Shown here piece after piece: positions 56,339 to 64,000 of a stretch of DNA of 64,000 nt. Under the pieces are notes generated by a model that saw nothing but the letters and a program-made list of their open reading frames with translations, did not search any database and was not told the origin of the DNA. This stretch comes from Buttiauxella gaviniae. Its GTDB lineage: Bacteria; Pseudomonadota; Gammaproteobacteria; Enterobacterales; Enterobacteriaceae. The DNA lies in contig NZ_JBFMVT010000002.1 of the NCBI RefSeq assembly GCF_040786275.1, forward strand, positions 4,030,001 to 4,094,000, written 5' to 3'. The translations under genes were made by a program, and so were the position numbers. Each line of letters begins with the position of its first letter. Within the stretch, counting starts at the first letter, position 1.

Positions 56339-56371
56339 ATAAGGCTTCTCGTTAAAAGAAGCCTTATTTTT
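56339..56371. terminator. Hairpin between ynfB and speG
   Basis: TAAGGCTTCT...AGAAGCCTTA with a seven-base loop. The T run (TTTTT) is on the plus strand, so it would stop transcription antisense to ynfB; on the minus strand (the direction of ynfB and speG) only a weak TATCTATC follows. Possible attenuation between the genes. Confidence 0.5.
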
Positions 56372-56382
56372 ACATCGCAGAA

Positions 56383-56733
56383 TTATGGGGTGACAACGCG
56401 ACCAGAACGGCGGTCCAGGCAACGCAGGGTATTGGGTTCCCAATAAGCGTTAACGTTGGCGCTTTTCTGGCAGTTATCGCGGGCATCAAAAGCGGTATCC
56501 GTTTTATCCCACTCTTTTTCTGCACGTTTGTTCACTTTCTGACGTAGAGAGCGCGTGTCATTCCATTGCTCTTTGTCCATCGCCGCATCCTGGCGAGTTT
56601 GCGCATTGTCACCCGATTCAATGATCAGCTTGTCAGTCTGAGCGTGAACAGGTTGAACAAACGCAAAAGCACTCAGCAATAACGCCAATGGCATAATGGC
56701 CACAGACAGACGTTTGCGAAGGATTGTGTTCAT
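56383..56733 (-). CDS. ynfB: DUF1283 periplasmic protein YnfB
   Basis: Small secreted protein of 116 residues with a signal peptide of about 30 residues and the family signature [23 protein letters not shown], with a cysteine pair (C at RDNCQK and TLRCLDRR). It closely resembles E. coli YnfB; its function is unknown. I start at MNTILRK (AAGGA upstream), nine codons inside the longest frame. Confidence 0.93.
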   Translation of the reverse strand: MNTILRKRLSVAIMPLALLLSAFAFVQPVHAQTDKLIIESGDNAQTRQDAAMDKEQWNDTRSLRQKVNKRAEKEWDKTDTAFDARDNCQKSANVNAYWEPNTLRCLDRRSGRVVTP

Positions 56734-57134
56734 GGCGGTTTCCTTTTTAGGGTGAAGCACTTTGTTAAAGTAAATATATCATGCTGAGTGGTGCATTCCA
56801 GCGAGCCCACTGATTGACCCCATTATCCCAGACAACGTTCAATATGAACAAAACAACCTTACTCTTTTTTGTAATGGCGCTGGCTTAAATTATCGGCTGT
56901 CTTTTGTGGCATGCGGATTATTGTTGCCGGTTGGCTGGGGCCTGATGAGTTTCTTTTCCCCTCCCAAGTCATCTCTCTTCCTTCCCGATCATGATGCAAC
57001 GTTCTGCAAGAGCCACAAAATAATTGTGACTCAGCCCGATAAAATTCAATTCACATACTTGTATGGTAGTTGTGCCAGGGCTAACTTCTTCCTCATTGAA
57101 GACGAATGATCTGATGTGTTGTAAGGAAACCTTA
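56734..57134. other. Divergent region between ynfB and rspA
   Basis: About 400 bases without a gene. It contains the start regions of the leftward ynfB gene and rightward rspA. A possible RspR operator lies at 57054-57071. A plus-strand frame (56906-57109) lacks any family match and ribosome site, so I do not call it. Confidence 0.5.
57054..57071 (+). promoter_or_regulatory. Candidate RspR operator upstream of rspA
   Basis: CATACTTGTATG followed by GTAGTT; on the minus strand it contains ACTACCATA, the same nine bases as the operator at 60827-60850. It lies 65-80 bases before the rspA start. Confidence 0.55.
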
Positions 57135-58349
57135 ATGAAAATTATCAAAGCAGAAGTATTTGTGACTTGCCCCGGGCGTAACTTTGTCACGCTGAAAATC
57201 ACCACCGACGAGGGTTTAACCGGCCTGGGTGATGCCACCTTAAATGGACGTGAATTACCGGTTGCATCGTATTTAGAAGATCATGTTTGCCCGCAGCTCA
57301 TCGGCCGCGATGCACACCGCATCGAAGATATCTGGCAGTTTTTCTATAAAGGCGCTTACTGGCGTCGTGGGCCTGTAACTATGTCAGCGATTTCAGCCGT
57401 CGACATGGCGCTGTGGGACATCAAAGCGAAAGCTGCCAACATGCCGCTATACCAGTTGTTGGGCGGAGCATCCCGTGAAGGGGTGATGGTTTATTGTCAC
57501 ACCACCGGTCATTCCATCGATGACGTGCTGGAAGATTACGCGCGCCATAAAGAGATGGGCTTCAAAGCTATTCGTGTGCAATGCGGCGTGCCGGGAATGA
57601 AAACCACCTACGGTATGGCAAAAGGCAAGGGGCTGGCTTACGAACCGGCAACCAAAGGCGACTGGCCAGAAGAGCAGTTATGGTCGACGGAAAAATACCT
57701 CGATTTCACTCCGAAATTGTTTGAGGCCGTGCGTAACAAATTTGGTTTTGACGAACATCTGTTACACGACATGCACCACCGCCTGACGCCAATCGAAGCC
57801 GCGCGCTTTGGCAAAAGCATCGAGCAATATCGCCTGTTCTGGATGGAAGATCCTACGCCCGCCGAAAACCAGGAATGTTTCCGTCTGATTCGCCAGCATA
57901 CAGTCACGCCAATCGCCGTCGGTGAAGTGTTTAACAGCATCTGGGACTGCAAACAGCTTATCGAAGAGCAGCTTATCGATTACATCCGCACCACCATTAC
58001 CCATGCGGGCGGCATTACCGGGATGCGTCGTATTGCTGATTTTGCCTCGCTTTATCAGGTTCGCACCGGTTCACATGGCCCGTCCGATCTTTCGCCCGTC
58101 TGCATGGCCGCCGCGCTGCACTTTGACTTATGGGTGCCGAACTTTGGTGTGCAGGAATATATGGGCTATTCCGAACAAATGCTGGAAGTCTTCCCGCATA
58201 ACTGGACGTTCGATAACGGTTATATGCACCCGGGCGATAAGCCAGGGCTTGGCATCGAATTCGATGAAAAACTGGCCGCGAAATATCCCTACGAACCTGC
58301 TTATTTGCCGGTAGCTCGCTTAGAAGATGGCACTTTGTGGAACTGGTAA
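57135..58349 (+). CDS. rspA: Enolase-superfamily sugar-acid dehydratase RspA
   Basis: Member of the mannonate dehydratase subgroup of the enolase superfamily, 404 residues and nearly identical to E. coli RspA, once called a starvation-sensing protein. Metal ligands lie in LLHDMHH, WMEDPTP and [10 protein letters not shown], and catalytic Tyr/His residues in the CHTTGH and RTGSHGPSD regions. Such proteins dehydrate D-mannonate or a related acid, sometimes with low activity. The ATG has AAGGA upstream. It heads the rspA-rspB-transporter-ydfI cluster. Confidence 0.96.
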   Translation: MKIIKAEVFVTCPGRNFVTLKITTDEGLTGLGDATLNGRELPVASYLEDHVCPQLIGRDAHRIEDIWQFFYKGAYWRRGPVTMSAISAVDMALWDIKAKAANMPLYQLLGGASREGVMVYCHTTGHSIDDVLEDYARHKEMGFKAIRVQCGVPGMKTTYGMAKGKGLAYEPATKGDWPEEQLWSTEKYLDFTPKLFEAVRNKFGFDEHLLHDMHHRLTPIEAARFGKSIEQYRLFWMEDPTPAENQECFRLIRQHTVTPIAVGEVFNSIWDCKQLIEEQLIDYIRTTITHAGGITGMRRIADFASLYQVRTGSHGPSDLSPVCMAAALHFDLWVPNFGVQEYMGYSEQMLEVFPHNWTFDNGYMHPGDKPGLGIEFDEKLAAKYPYEPAYLPVARLEDGTLWNW

Positions 58350-58361
58350 CCGGAGATAAAC

Positions 58362-59375
58362 ATGAAAAGCATAACCGTGCAGCAACCAGAAAAACTGGTG
58401 ATTGAAGAGCGCCCTGTTCCACATCCGCAGAAGGGCGAAGTGCGTATTCGCGTTGCCAGCGCCGGAATTTGCGGCTCTGACGTGCATATCTATCGCGGTC
58501 ACAATCCGTTTGCACGCTATCCGCGCGTTATTGGGCATGAGTTTTTTGGGCATATTGATGCGGTGGGGGAAGACGTTGAAACATCGCGCATTGGTGAGCG
58601 CGTGGTGGGGGATCCGGTTGTGAGCTGCGGGCACTGTTACCCGTGCTTAGTCGGGCGGCCAAACGTTTGTGCAGAACTTCAGGTCATCGGCGTACACCGC
58701 GACGGTGGTTTTAGCGAATATGTCACCTTACCGGCTAAAAATGCGCATGTTGTCCCGGACTCAATTCCGGATAACGAAGCCACTATGGTGGAGCCGTTTA
58801 CCATTGCGGCAAACATTTGCGCTCAGATGAAACCGGGCCCGCTTGATACCGCACTTGTCTACGGCGCAGGGCCGATGGGGCTAACGTCGATTCAGGCTTT
58901 GCGCGGTGTATACGGCGTAAAAGAGATCATTGTGGTCGACCGAATCGATGAACGGCTGGAGATGGCAAAAGCCAACGGTGCAGACCGCGTAATTAATAAC
59001 ACAAACCTTGATTTGAAAACCGAGCTGGAAAAACTCGCTATCCGCCCAACGCTAATTATTGATGCTGCCTGCCATCCTTCGATTCTGCCGGAAGCTATTG
59101 GTCTGGCTTCACCGGCGGCACGAATTGGCATTATGGGATTTTCTTCCGAACCGTGCGTTTTAAGCCAACAGGCAATAACCAGCAAAGAACTCACTATTTA
59201 CAGTTCGCGTTTAAACAGTAATCGCTTCCCGCTGGTAATTAGCTGGATGGCTGAACGCAAAATCCAACCGGAGAAGTTGATTACCCACCAATATCCTTAT
59301 ATCCAAGTGATCGAGGCCATGGAGCTATTTGAGAAAGACCAGAAACAGTGCTGCAAAGTATTGTTGAAGTTCTGA
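58362..59375 (+). CDS. rspB: Zinc-type alcohol/sugar-acid dehydrogenase RspB
   Basis: Medium-chain zinc dehydrogenase of 337 residues. Catalytic zinc ligands are C38 (GICGSDVH), H60 (GHEFFG) and a later acidic residue; the structural zinc cysteines are in CGHCYPCLVGRPNVC. The Rossmann segment VYGAGPMGLTSIQAL is intact. It likely oxidises a hydroxyl of an uronate-type compound processed by RspA (inference). It lies 12 bases after rspA. Confidence 0.95.
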   Translation: MKSITVQQPEKLVIEERPVPHPQKGEVRIRVASAGICGSDVHIYRGHNPFARYPRVIGHEFFGHIDAVGEDVETSRIGERVVGDPVVSCGHCYPCLVGRPNVCAELQVIGVHRDGGFSEYVTLPAKNAHVVPDSIPDNEATMVEPFTIAANICAQMKPGPLDTALVYGAGPMGLTSIQALRGVYGVKEIIVVDRIDERLEMAKANGADRVINNTNLDLKTELEKLAIRPTLIIDAACHPSILPEAIGLASPAARIGIMGFSSEPCVLSQQAITSKELTIYSSRLNSNRFPLVISWMAERKIQPEKLITHQYPYIQVIEAMELFEKDQKQCCKVLLKF

Positions 59376-59443
59376 TGCGTTATTAAATAGCCCCTGGCTA
59401 TAGATGTACCCACACAACACTTATTATAAATGACGGAGTTTTT

Positions 59444-60739
59444 ATGGCTAAGAATTTACGTTGGGTAATTGTGTTTCTCTTATTCCTGGTTTACATGATT
59501 AACTATCTCGATAGAGTGGCTTTATCGATAACCTTACCCATGATTGAAAAGGATCTTTCCATTAATGCCGAAGAGTTCGGCATGATATTCGGCAGCTTCT
59601 TCTTTGGATATGCATTATTTAATTTTATCGGCGGGTTGGCCGTTGATAAATTTGGGCCGATGATTGTCCTGGGATGTGCGGTAGGAATGTGGTCCATCTT
59701 CTGTGGTATGACGGCACTGGCCACCGGATTCTGGTCGATGCTAATTTTACGTGTGCTGTTTGGTATGGCAGAAGGCCCCATCTGTTCTTCAGCCAATAAG
59801 ATGATTAATGGCTGGTTTCCTCGAAAGCAGGCTGCAACGGCCGTTGGCTTACTGAGCGCGGGTTCGCCATTGGGCGGTGCGGTGGCAGGCCCGATTGTCG
59901 GTTACCTGGCGCTGGCATTTGGCTGGCGTCCTGCTTTTATGATTATCTGCGGTATCGGTATTGTCTGGATGCTGGTGTGGTTCTTTATCGTTGCTGATAA
60001 TCCCGAGAAAAGTCGCCGGGTTAGTGCGCAAGAACGTGAGTTGATTGCCGCTCTTAAAGCTCAAAATAACGGTGAAGCTAATGAGTTGGATAACGATAGT
60101 GCAGGGCATAATCTTGGTTACTATCTGAAGCAGCCGATTATTTTGGTCACCGCCTTTGCCTTCTTTTGTTACAACTACATATTGTTTTTCTTCCTGAGCT
60201 GGTTTCCCTCTTATTTGGTCCAGGCGCACGGGCTGAATATTAAAGAGATGAGTATTACTACCGTTATTCCATGGATTGTAGGTTTTGTCGGGTTGGCGTT
60301 AGGCGGTGTAATTTCAGATGCCATACTTCGCATGACGGGCAAATTATTATTATCCCGAAAAATCGTTTTAGTGGTTTGTTTATTAGCTGCAGCCATTTGT
60401 GTCGCGCTCGCCGGCTCTGTCAGCCAGGTTATTCCTGCAGTGCTACTGATGTCTGTTTCTATTTTCTTCCTTTATGTCACCGGTTCAATCTATTGGGCGA
60501 TCATTCAGGATGTAGTCACCAAAACACGCATCGGGAGTGTCAGCGGATTCATTCATCTAATTGGCAGCATTTCCGGCATCATCGGCCCAATCGTTACGGG
60601 TTATATCGTGCAAAACACGGGTAAATTCGATAGCGCATTCGTGCTGGCGGGGGGCGTGGCGGCACTCGGTGCGATTCTTGTTTTCTTTGTTATCAAACAG
60701 CCGAAAACAGAAACACCTCTCATGGCAAGTTCTCGCTGA
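59444..60739 (+). CDS. Anion:cation symporter (ACS)-family MFS transporter
   Basis: Twelve-segment MFS transporter of 431 residues. The first segment motif NYLDRVALSITLPMIEKDL and the loop GWFPRKQAATAVGL are typical of the ACS branch, which imports hexuronates, hexonates and similar acids (ExuT, GarP, DgoT relatives). E. coli has the unrelated MHS-type YdfJ at this position, so this is not its orthologue. The context with rspA and rspB suggests import of their substrate. The start is preceded by GGAG (59431-59434). Confidence 0.9.
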   Translation: MAKNLRWVIVFLLFLVYMINYLDRVALSITLPMIEKDLSINAEEFGMIFGSFFFGYALFNFIGGLAVDKFGPMIVLGCAVGMWSIFCGMTALATGFWSMLILRVLFGMAEGPICSSANKMINGWFPRKQAATAVGLLSAGSPLGGAVAGPIVGYLALAFGWRPAFMIICGIGIVWMLVWFFIVADNPEKSRRVSAQERELIAALKAQNNGEANELDNDSAGHNLGYYLKQPIILVTAFAFFCYNYILFFFLSWFPSYLVQAHGLNIKEMSITTVIPWIVGFVGLALGGVISDAILRMTGKLLLSRKIVLVVCLLAAAICVALAGSVSQVIPAVLLMSVSIFFLYVTGSIYWAIIQDVVTKTRIGSVSGFIHLIGSISGIIGPIVTGYIVQNTGKFDSAFVLAGGVAALGAILVFFVIKQPKTETPLMASSR

Positions 60740-60826
60740 AAAGCGGCATGATGAAAATGTGAGTTGTCATACATCTTTTTTCTTGTGTCATACCAAAAGC
60801 GCTAAAGTTTAATGCAAATCAATATG

Positions 60827-60850
60827 CAGACTACCATAGCAGGTAGTCTG
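60827..60850. promoter_or_regulatory. Candidate RspR operator upstream of ydfI
   Basis: CAGACTACC-ATAGCA-GGTAGTCTG, a nine-base perfect inverted repeat in the 147-base gap before ydfI. ACTACCATA also appears in the rspA upstream site. A GntR/FadR-type dimer such as RspR could bind it. Confidence 0.65.
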
Positions 60851-60886
60851 TAGCGGTCCCCATGTTACTACACAGCGAGTTTTAAA

Positions 60887-62338
60887 ATGGAAAACAAGCT
60901 CTTATCTGCAAAAGCTATTCTCCCAAAATATGACCGTAGCAAACTGGTATCCCGCATCGTTCATCTTGGTTTTGGTGCATTCCATCGCGCCCATCAGGCG
61001 GTTTACGCCGACATTCTGGCCAACGAACACGGTAGCGACTGGGGGTACTGTGAAGTCAATTTGATTGGCGGTGAGCAGCAAATTGCTGATTTGAAACAGC
61101 AAGACAACCTCTATAGCGTGGCAGAAATGTCTGCCGACGCCTGGCATTGCCGCGTCGTAGGCGTGGTGAAAAACGCTATTCATGCGCAGGTTGATGGCCT
61201 GGAAGCGGTGTTTACCGCTATGACTCAGCCAGAAGTTGCAATTGTTTCTTTAACCGTGACAGAAAAGGGCTATTGCCATACGCCAGCCACCGGCACCATT
61301 TTGTTGGATCACCCGTTAGTTGCACACGATCTCGCAAATCCGCAGCAGCCAAAATCCGCACCAGGCGTGATTGTAGAAGCGCTGGCTCGCCGCAAAGCCG
61401 CTGGGCTTCCTGCTTTTAGCGTTATGTCCTGCGACAACATGCCGGAAAACGGCCACGTTACCCGCAACGTTATTACCGCTTACGCGCAGGCGATAAACCC
61501 TGAGTTGGCAGCATGGATTGAAACCCACGTCACTTTCCCATCTACCATGGTTGACCGTATTGTTCCGGCAGTCACGGCTGAAACGCTGGAGCAAGTTGCC
61601 CAGGCAACAGGCGTTGCTGACCCTGCCGCCGTGGCTTGCGAACCGTTCCGCCAGTGGGTGATTGAAGATAATTTCGTTGCTGGCCGCCCGGAGTGGGAGA
61701 AAGCCGGTGCCGAACTGGTTAAAGATGTCCTGCCTTATGAAGAGATGAAGCTGCGCATGTTGAACGGCAGCCACTCATTCCTCGCCTATCTTGGCTACCT
61801 GGCCGGTTATCAGCATATTTCTGAGTGTATGCAGGATGAAAACTATCGTCGTACTGCCCACGCCTTAATGCTGCAAGAACAAGCGCCAACCTTAAAAGTG
61901 CAGGGCGTTGACCTGGCGAAGTATGCTGATTCACTGATTGCGCGTTACACCAACCCAGCGCTGCGTCACCGGACCTGGCAAATCGCGATGGACGGTAGCC
62001 AGAAATTGCCACAGCGTTGGTTAGATTCCATCCGTTGGCATCTGGCAAACGGCAGCAAGTTTGATCTGCTGGCGCTCGGTGTGGCGGGCTGGATGCGTTA
62101 TGTCGGCGGTGTGGATGAGCAGGGCGCGGCAATTGAAGTGAGCGATCCGCTACTGCCAGCTATTCAGCAAGCCGTTGCCGGGAGCAAAGAAGGGGAAAGT
62201 CGCGTTAAAGCCTTGCTTGCGCTGAAAACCATCTTTGGTGAAGACCTGCCTGCGAATGCGAAATTCGTTAATCAGGTGATTGAATCTTACCTGATGTTAC
62301 GTGAAAACGGCGCGAAAGCGACAGTCGCCAGGTTCTAA
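60887..62338 (+). CDS. ydfI: Mannitol dehydrogenase-family oxidoreductase YdfI
   Basis: NAD-dependent polyol/uronate dehydrogenase family protein, 483 residues. The N-terminal [15 protein letters not shown] motif (Rossmann entry), the central [10 protein letters not shown] and the catalytic lysine region [16 protein letters not shown] are signatures of the mannitol/fructuronate/altronate group. Together with rspA it could interconvert fructuronate and mannonate: UxuB/UxuA do the same two steps in E. coli. Probably controlled by RspR. It has its own operator and gap, so it may be a separate transcript. Confidence 0.94.
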   Translation: MENKLLSAKAILPKYDRSKLVSRIVHLGFGAFHRAHQAVYADILANEHGSDWGYCEVNLIGGEQQIADLKQQDNLYSVAEMSADAWHCRVVGVVKNAIHAQVDGLEAVFTAMTQPEVAIVSLTVTEKGYCHTPATGTILLDHPLVAHDLANPQQPKSAPGVIVEALARRKAAGLPAFSVMSCDNMPENGHVTRNVITAYAQAINPELAAWIETHVTFPSTMVDRIVPAVTAETLEQVAQATGVADPAAVACEPFRQWVIEDNFVAGRPEWEKAGAELVKDVLPYEEMKLRMLNGSHSFLAYLGYLAGYQHISECMQDENYRRTAHALMLQEQAPTLKVQGVDLAKYADSLIARYTNPALRHRTWQIAMDGSQKLPQRWLDSIRWHLANGSKFDLLALGVAGWMRYVGGVDEQGAAIEVSDPLLPAIQQAVAGSKEGESRVKALLALKTIFGEDLPANAKFVNQVIESYLMLRENGAKATVARF

Positions 62339-62350
62339 ATTTGTGGTTTC

Positions 62351-62439
62351 GTAGGGTGGATTAGCGTGAGCGACATCCACCGTTTACGCTGTTGTTACAG
62401 ATGAAAATGTCGGATGACGCTGCGCTTATCCGACCTACG
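62351..62439. repeat. REP-like palindromes between ydfI and rspR
   Basis: Two units, 62351-62381 (GTAGGGTGGAT...ATCCACCG) and 62409-62439 (GTCGGATGACG...CTTATCCGAC), between the convergent ydfI and rspR genes. Confidence 0.65.
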
Positions 62440-62470
62440 AATGCAGGTCGCCACGCGCAGTATTTCAAAT

Positions 62471-63157
62471 TTACTCTTCGCTAAACCAGTCGCTCTTCTC
62501 TTTGCGAATCAATAATATTGACTGGCTAATTTCATGCAAATGGCGATACATCGCCTGGTCAACACCGTCTTCATCATGGCGTTTTAACGCTTCAAAAATA
62601 TCGTAATGCTGGGAAAGCAACATCTCAGGCGGGGAAACATGATCAAGGCTCATATACCGCACCCGATCCATCGTCGCTTTAATATTCTCTACGGTATCCC
62701 ACGCCAGGCGGCAATCGGCAACCAGCGCTAGCTGTTGGTGAAACTCGTCGTCTAACTGGAAAAAATCATCCAGTTGGTTGCGGTCAATCGCCGTACGCTG
62801 CTGATTCAGCAATTGCTCCAGCATATAAAAATGTTCATCTGTCGCCATACTTGCTGCGCGTTTCGCCACGGCACGTTCAATCGCTTCGCGAACAAAACAG
62901 CCATTTTTCACCTGGCTGACAGAAATCTTATTAACGTAAGTACCGCGCTGCGGACGAATCTGCACCAGCCCCGTTTCCGCCAGTTTAATAAAGGCTTCGC
63001 GTACCGGCTGGCGTGATACCTCAAACCGCATCGACACTTCTTTTTCAGAAAGCGGAGTACCCGGCGGAATCAGGCAGCGAACAATATCTCTACGCAAGAT
63101 ACGGTAGATTTGTTGGTTAACGGGCTGTGTGGGATTGAGCAAAATTGACGGTAGCAT
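62471..63157 (-). CDS. rspR: GntR-family repressor RspR (YdfH)
   Basis: FadR-subfamily GntR regulator of 228 residues, the length of E. coli RspR, which represses rspAB. The winged helix ([31 protein letters not shown]) is nearly the same as in E. coli; the C-terminal FCD domain carries metal- and ligand-binding histidines ([17 protein letters not shown]). I choose the ATG at 63157 (MLPSILL) by homology. The ribosome site is weak. It lies 93 bases before the ydfG stop on the same strand, separated from it by a large hairpin. Confidence 0.94.
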   Translation of the reverse strand: MLPSILLNPTQPVNQQIYRILRRDIVRCLIPPGTPLSEKEVSMRFEVSRQPVREAFIKLAETGLVQIRPQRGTYVNKISVSQVKNGCFVREAIERAVAKRAASMATDEHFYMLEQLLNQQRTAIDRNQLDDFFQLDDEFHQQLALVADCRLAWDTVENIKATMDRVRYMSLDHVSPPEMLLSQHYDIFEALKRHDEDGVDQAMYRHLHEISQSILLIRKEKSDWFSEE

Positions 63158-63212
63158 TAAATTTTTCTTATCGTGAAAGAACGGTGCAAATTTAACATTT
63201 ATTGGCATCGTC

Positions 63213-63243
63213 GCCCATACCTGAAAGCCTTTCGGGTATGGGC
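63213..63243. terminator. Hairpin between ydfG and rspR
   Basis: GCCCATACC, then GAAAG...CTTTC, then GGTATGGGC: a long interrupted stem over 31 bases directly after ydfG, with no U tract. It may attenuate transcription from ydfG into rspR or protect the ydfG 3' end. Confidence 0.5.
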
Positions 63244-63250
63244 AAAGCGG

Positions 63251-64000
63251 TTAACCTTCGCGGTGAACGCTAAGACCCGCAAACGTCTGGCTAACCGGCA
63301 TCATTTCAAGGGTGTTGATGTTGACGTGTTTAGGTAAGGTTGCCACCCACCACACGGCTTCAGTCACATCTTCTGCCGTCAGCGCATTGGCGTTTTCATA
63401 GGTTTTACCGGCTTTATCATCATCGCCTTTGAAACGCACATTGGAAAACTCAGTCCCGCTAACCAGACCAGGTTCAATATCCGTCACGCGAATCGCAGTT
63501 TTATGCAGATCGGTACGCAGATTCAGGCTGAACTGGCGCACGAACGCTTTGGTTGCGCCATACACGTTGCCACCGGCATAAGGCCAGCTACCTGCGGTAG
63601 AGCCGATATTGATGATGTGGCCGCGATTGCGCTCAACCATACCTGGCAATACGGCGCGAGTCATATAGACCAGGCCTTTATTGTTGGTATCGATCATCGT
63701 TTCCCAGTCATCCGGGTCAGCTTTATGAGCCGGTTCCATGCCCAGCGCGAGGCCTGCATTGTTCACCAGCACATCAATATTGCGCCATTCGGTAGGTAGC
63801 TGTTCCATCGCTTGTTCGATAGCCGCGCGGTTACGCACATCGAGTTGCAGCGTAATGATGCTTTCACCCAGCTCATCTTTCAGTTCTTGTAGACGTTCCT
63901 GACGGCGGCCCGTGGCAATCACTTTATGGCCCTGCTGTACGAAACGACGGGTAATGCTCTCACCAAATCCGGCAGTGGCGCCGGTTACCAGAATAATCAT
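63251..64000 (-). CDS. ydfG: NADP-dependent 3-hydroxy acid dehydrogenase YdfG
   Basis: Short-chain dehydrogenase of 249 residues acting on 3-hydroxypropanoate/malonic semialdehyde, serine and related acids; in E. coli it works with RutE in pyrimidine breakdown. The N-terminal TGATAGFGESI cofactor motif, NNAGLALG, the catalytic YGATK and S of NIGSTAGSW are all present. The start ATG is exactly at the last three bases of the window, so the coding region is complete but its promoter is outside. Confidence 0.97.
   Translation of the reverse strand: MIILVTGATAGFGESITRRFVQQGHKVIATGRRQERLQELKDELGESIITLQLDVRNRAAIEQAMEQLPTEWRNIDVLVNNAGLALGMEPAHKADPDDWETMIDTNNKGLVYMTRAVLPGMVERNRGHIINIGSTAGSWPYAGGNVYGATKAFVRQFSLNLRTDLHKTAIRVTDIEPGLVSGTEFSNVRFKGDDDKAGKTYENANALTAEDVTEAVWWVATLPKHVNINTLEMMPVSQTFAGLSVHREG

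Overview
The window is chromosomal DNA of an enterobacterium (family Enterobacteriaceae). From about 14.7 kb to the right edge the genes follow, in reverse, much of the Escherichia coli order ydfG-rspR-ydfI...rspAB...ynfB-speG...ydgJ-ydgK-rsxABCDGE-nth-dtpA-gstA-pdxY-tyrS-pdxH-mliC-anmK-slyB/slyA-ydhIJK-sodC-ydhF-ydhL-nemRA-gloA-rnt-grxD-mepH-sodB-ynhF-purR-punR/punC-cfa-ribE-mdtK-tRNA-Val. The proteins match E. coli orthologues as I remember them, usually at nearly the same length. Several neighbours differ from E. coli: lhr, ydhP and cnu are not at their usual places, and a beta-glucoside PTS cluster and an eptA gene are inserted. This suggests a related genus, but I cannot name it from sequence alone.

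Left part (1-14.6 kb, accessory). A type II secretion operon runs leftward (gspC-D-E-F-G-H-I; gspI is cut by the edge). Directly upstream, on the same strand, is a predicted GH3 beta-glucosidase lipoprotein with an acidic stretch after the lipidated cysteine; it is a plausible secretion substrate. A divergent AraC-type regulator faces it. Next come a small DUF883 membrane protein, a YciF-type ferritin-like protein, the HprR/HprS two-component pair (hprS carries a one-base frameshift) with divergent hiuH, and a Rof-like Rho inhibitor.

Middle part (14.7-35 kb). Two identical tRNA-Val(GAC) genes precede mdtK and ribE. A LacI regulator, a GH1 phospho-beta-glucosidase and a PTS IIC permease then sit between ribE and cfa, with REP-like palindromes around the regulator. 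After cfa come punC/punR, purR, ynhF, sodB, mepH, grxD, rnt and the nemR-nemA-gloA electrophile-detoxification operon. An eptA lipid A phosphoethanolamine transferase gene, with a recognisable PmrA-type promoter, lies between nemR and ydhL.

Right part (35-64 kb). This holds ydhF, sodC, the ydhIJK efflux set, the slyA/slyB regulatory pair, anmK, mliC, pdxH-tyrS-pdxY (B6 and tRNA charging), gstA, dtpA, nth and the complete rsx electron-transport operon. Beyond these are ydgK, ydgJ, speG, ynfB and the rsp sugar-acid cluster (rspA, rspB, an ACS-type transporter, ydfI, rspR) followed by ydfG.

Regulatory sites that can be read include an HprR/CusR-type palindrome, a LacI-type operator, a PurR box, two NemR boxes, a PmrA box, a perfect SlyA palindrome, a PhoP box, a perfect CRP consensus and two candidate RspR operators. 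I saw no phage, transposase or CRISPR. No single wholly new system stands out. The best candidates for unusual biology are the GH3 lipoprotein/T2SS pairing, the relocated eptA, the broken hprS and the two-site RspR regulon.
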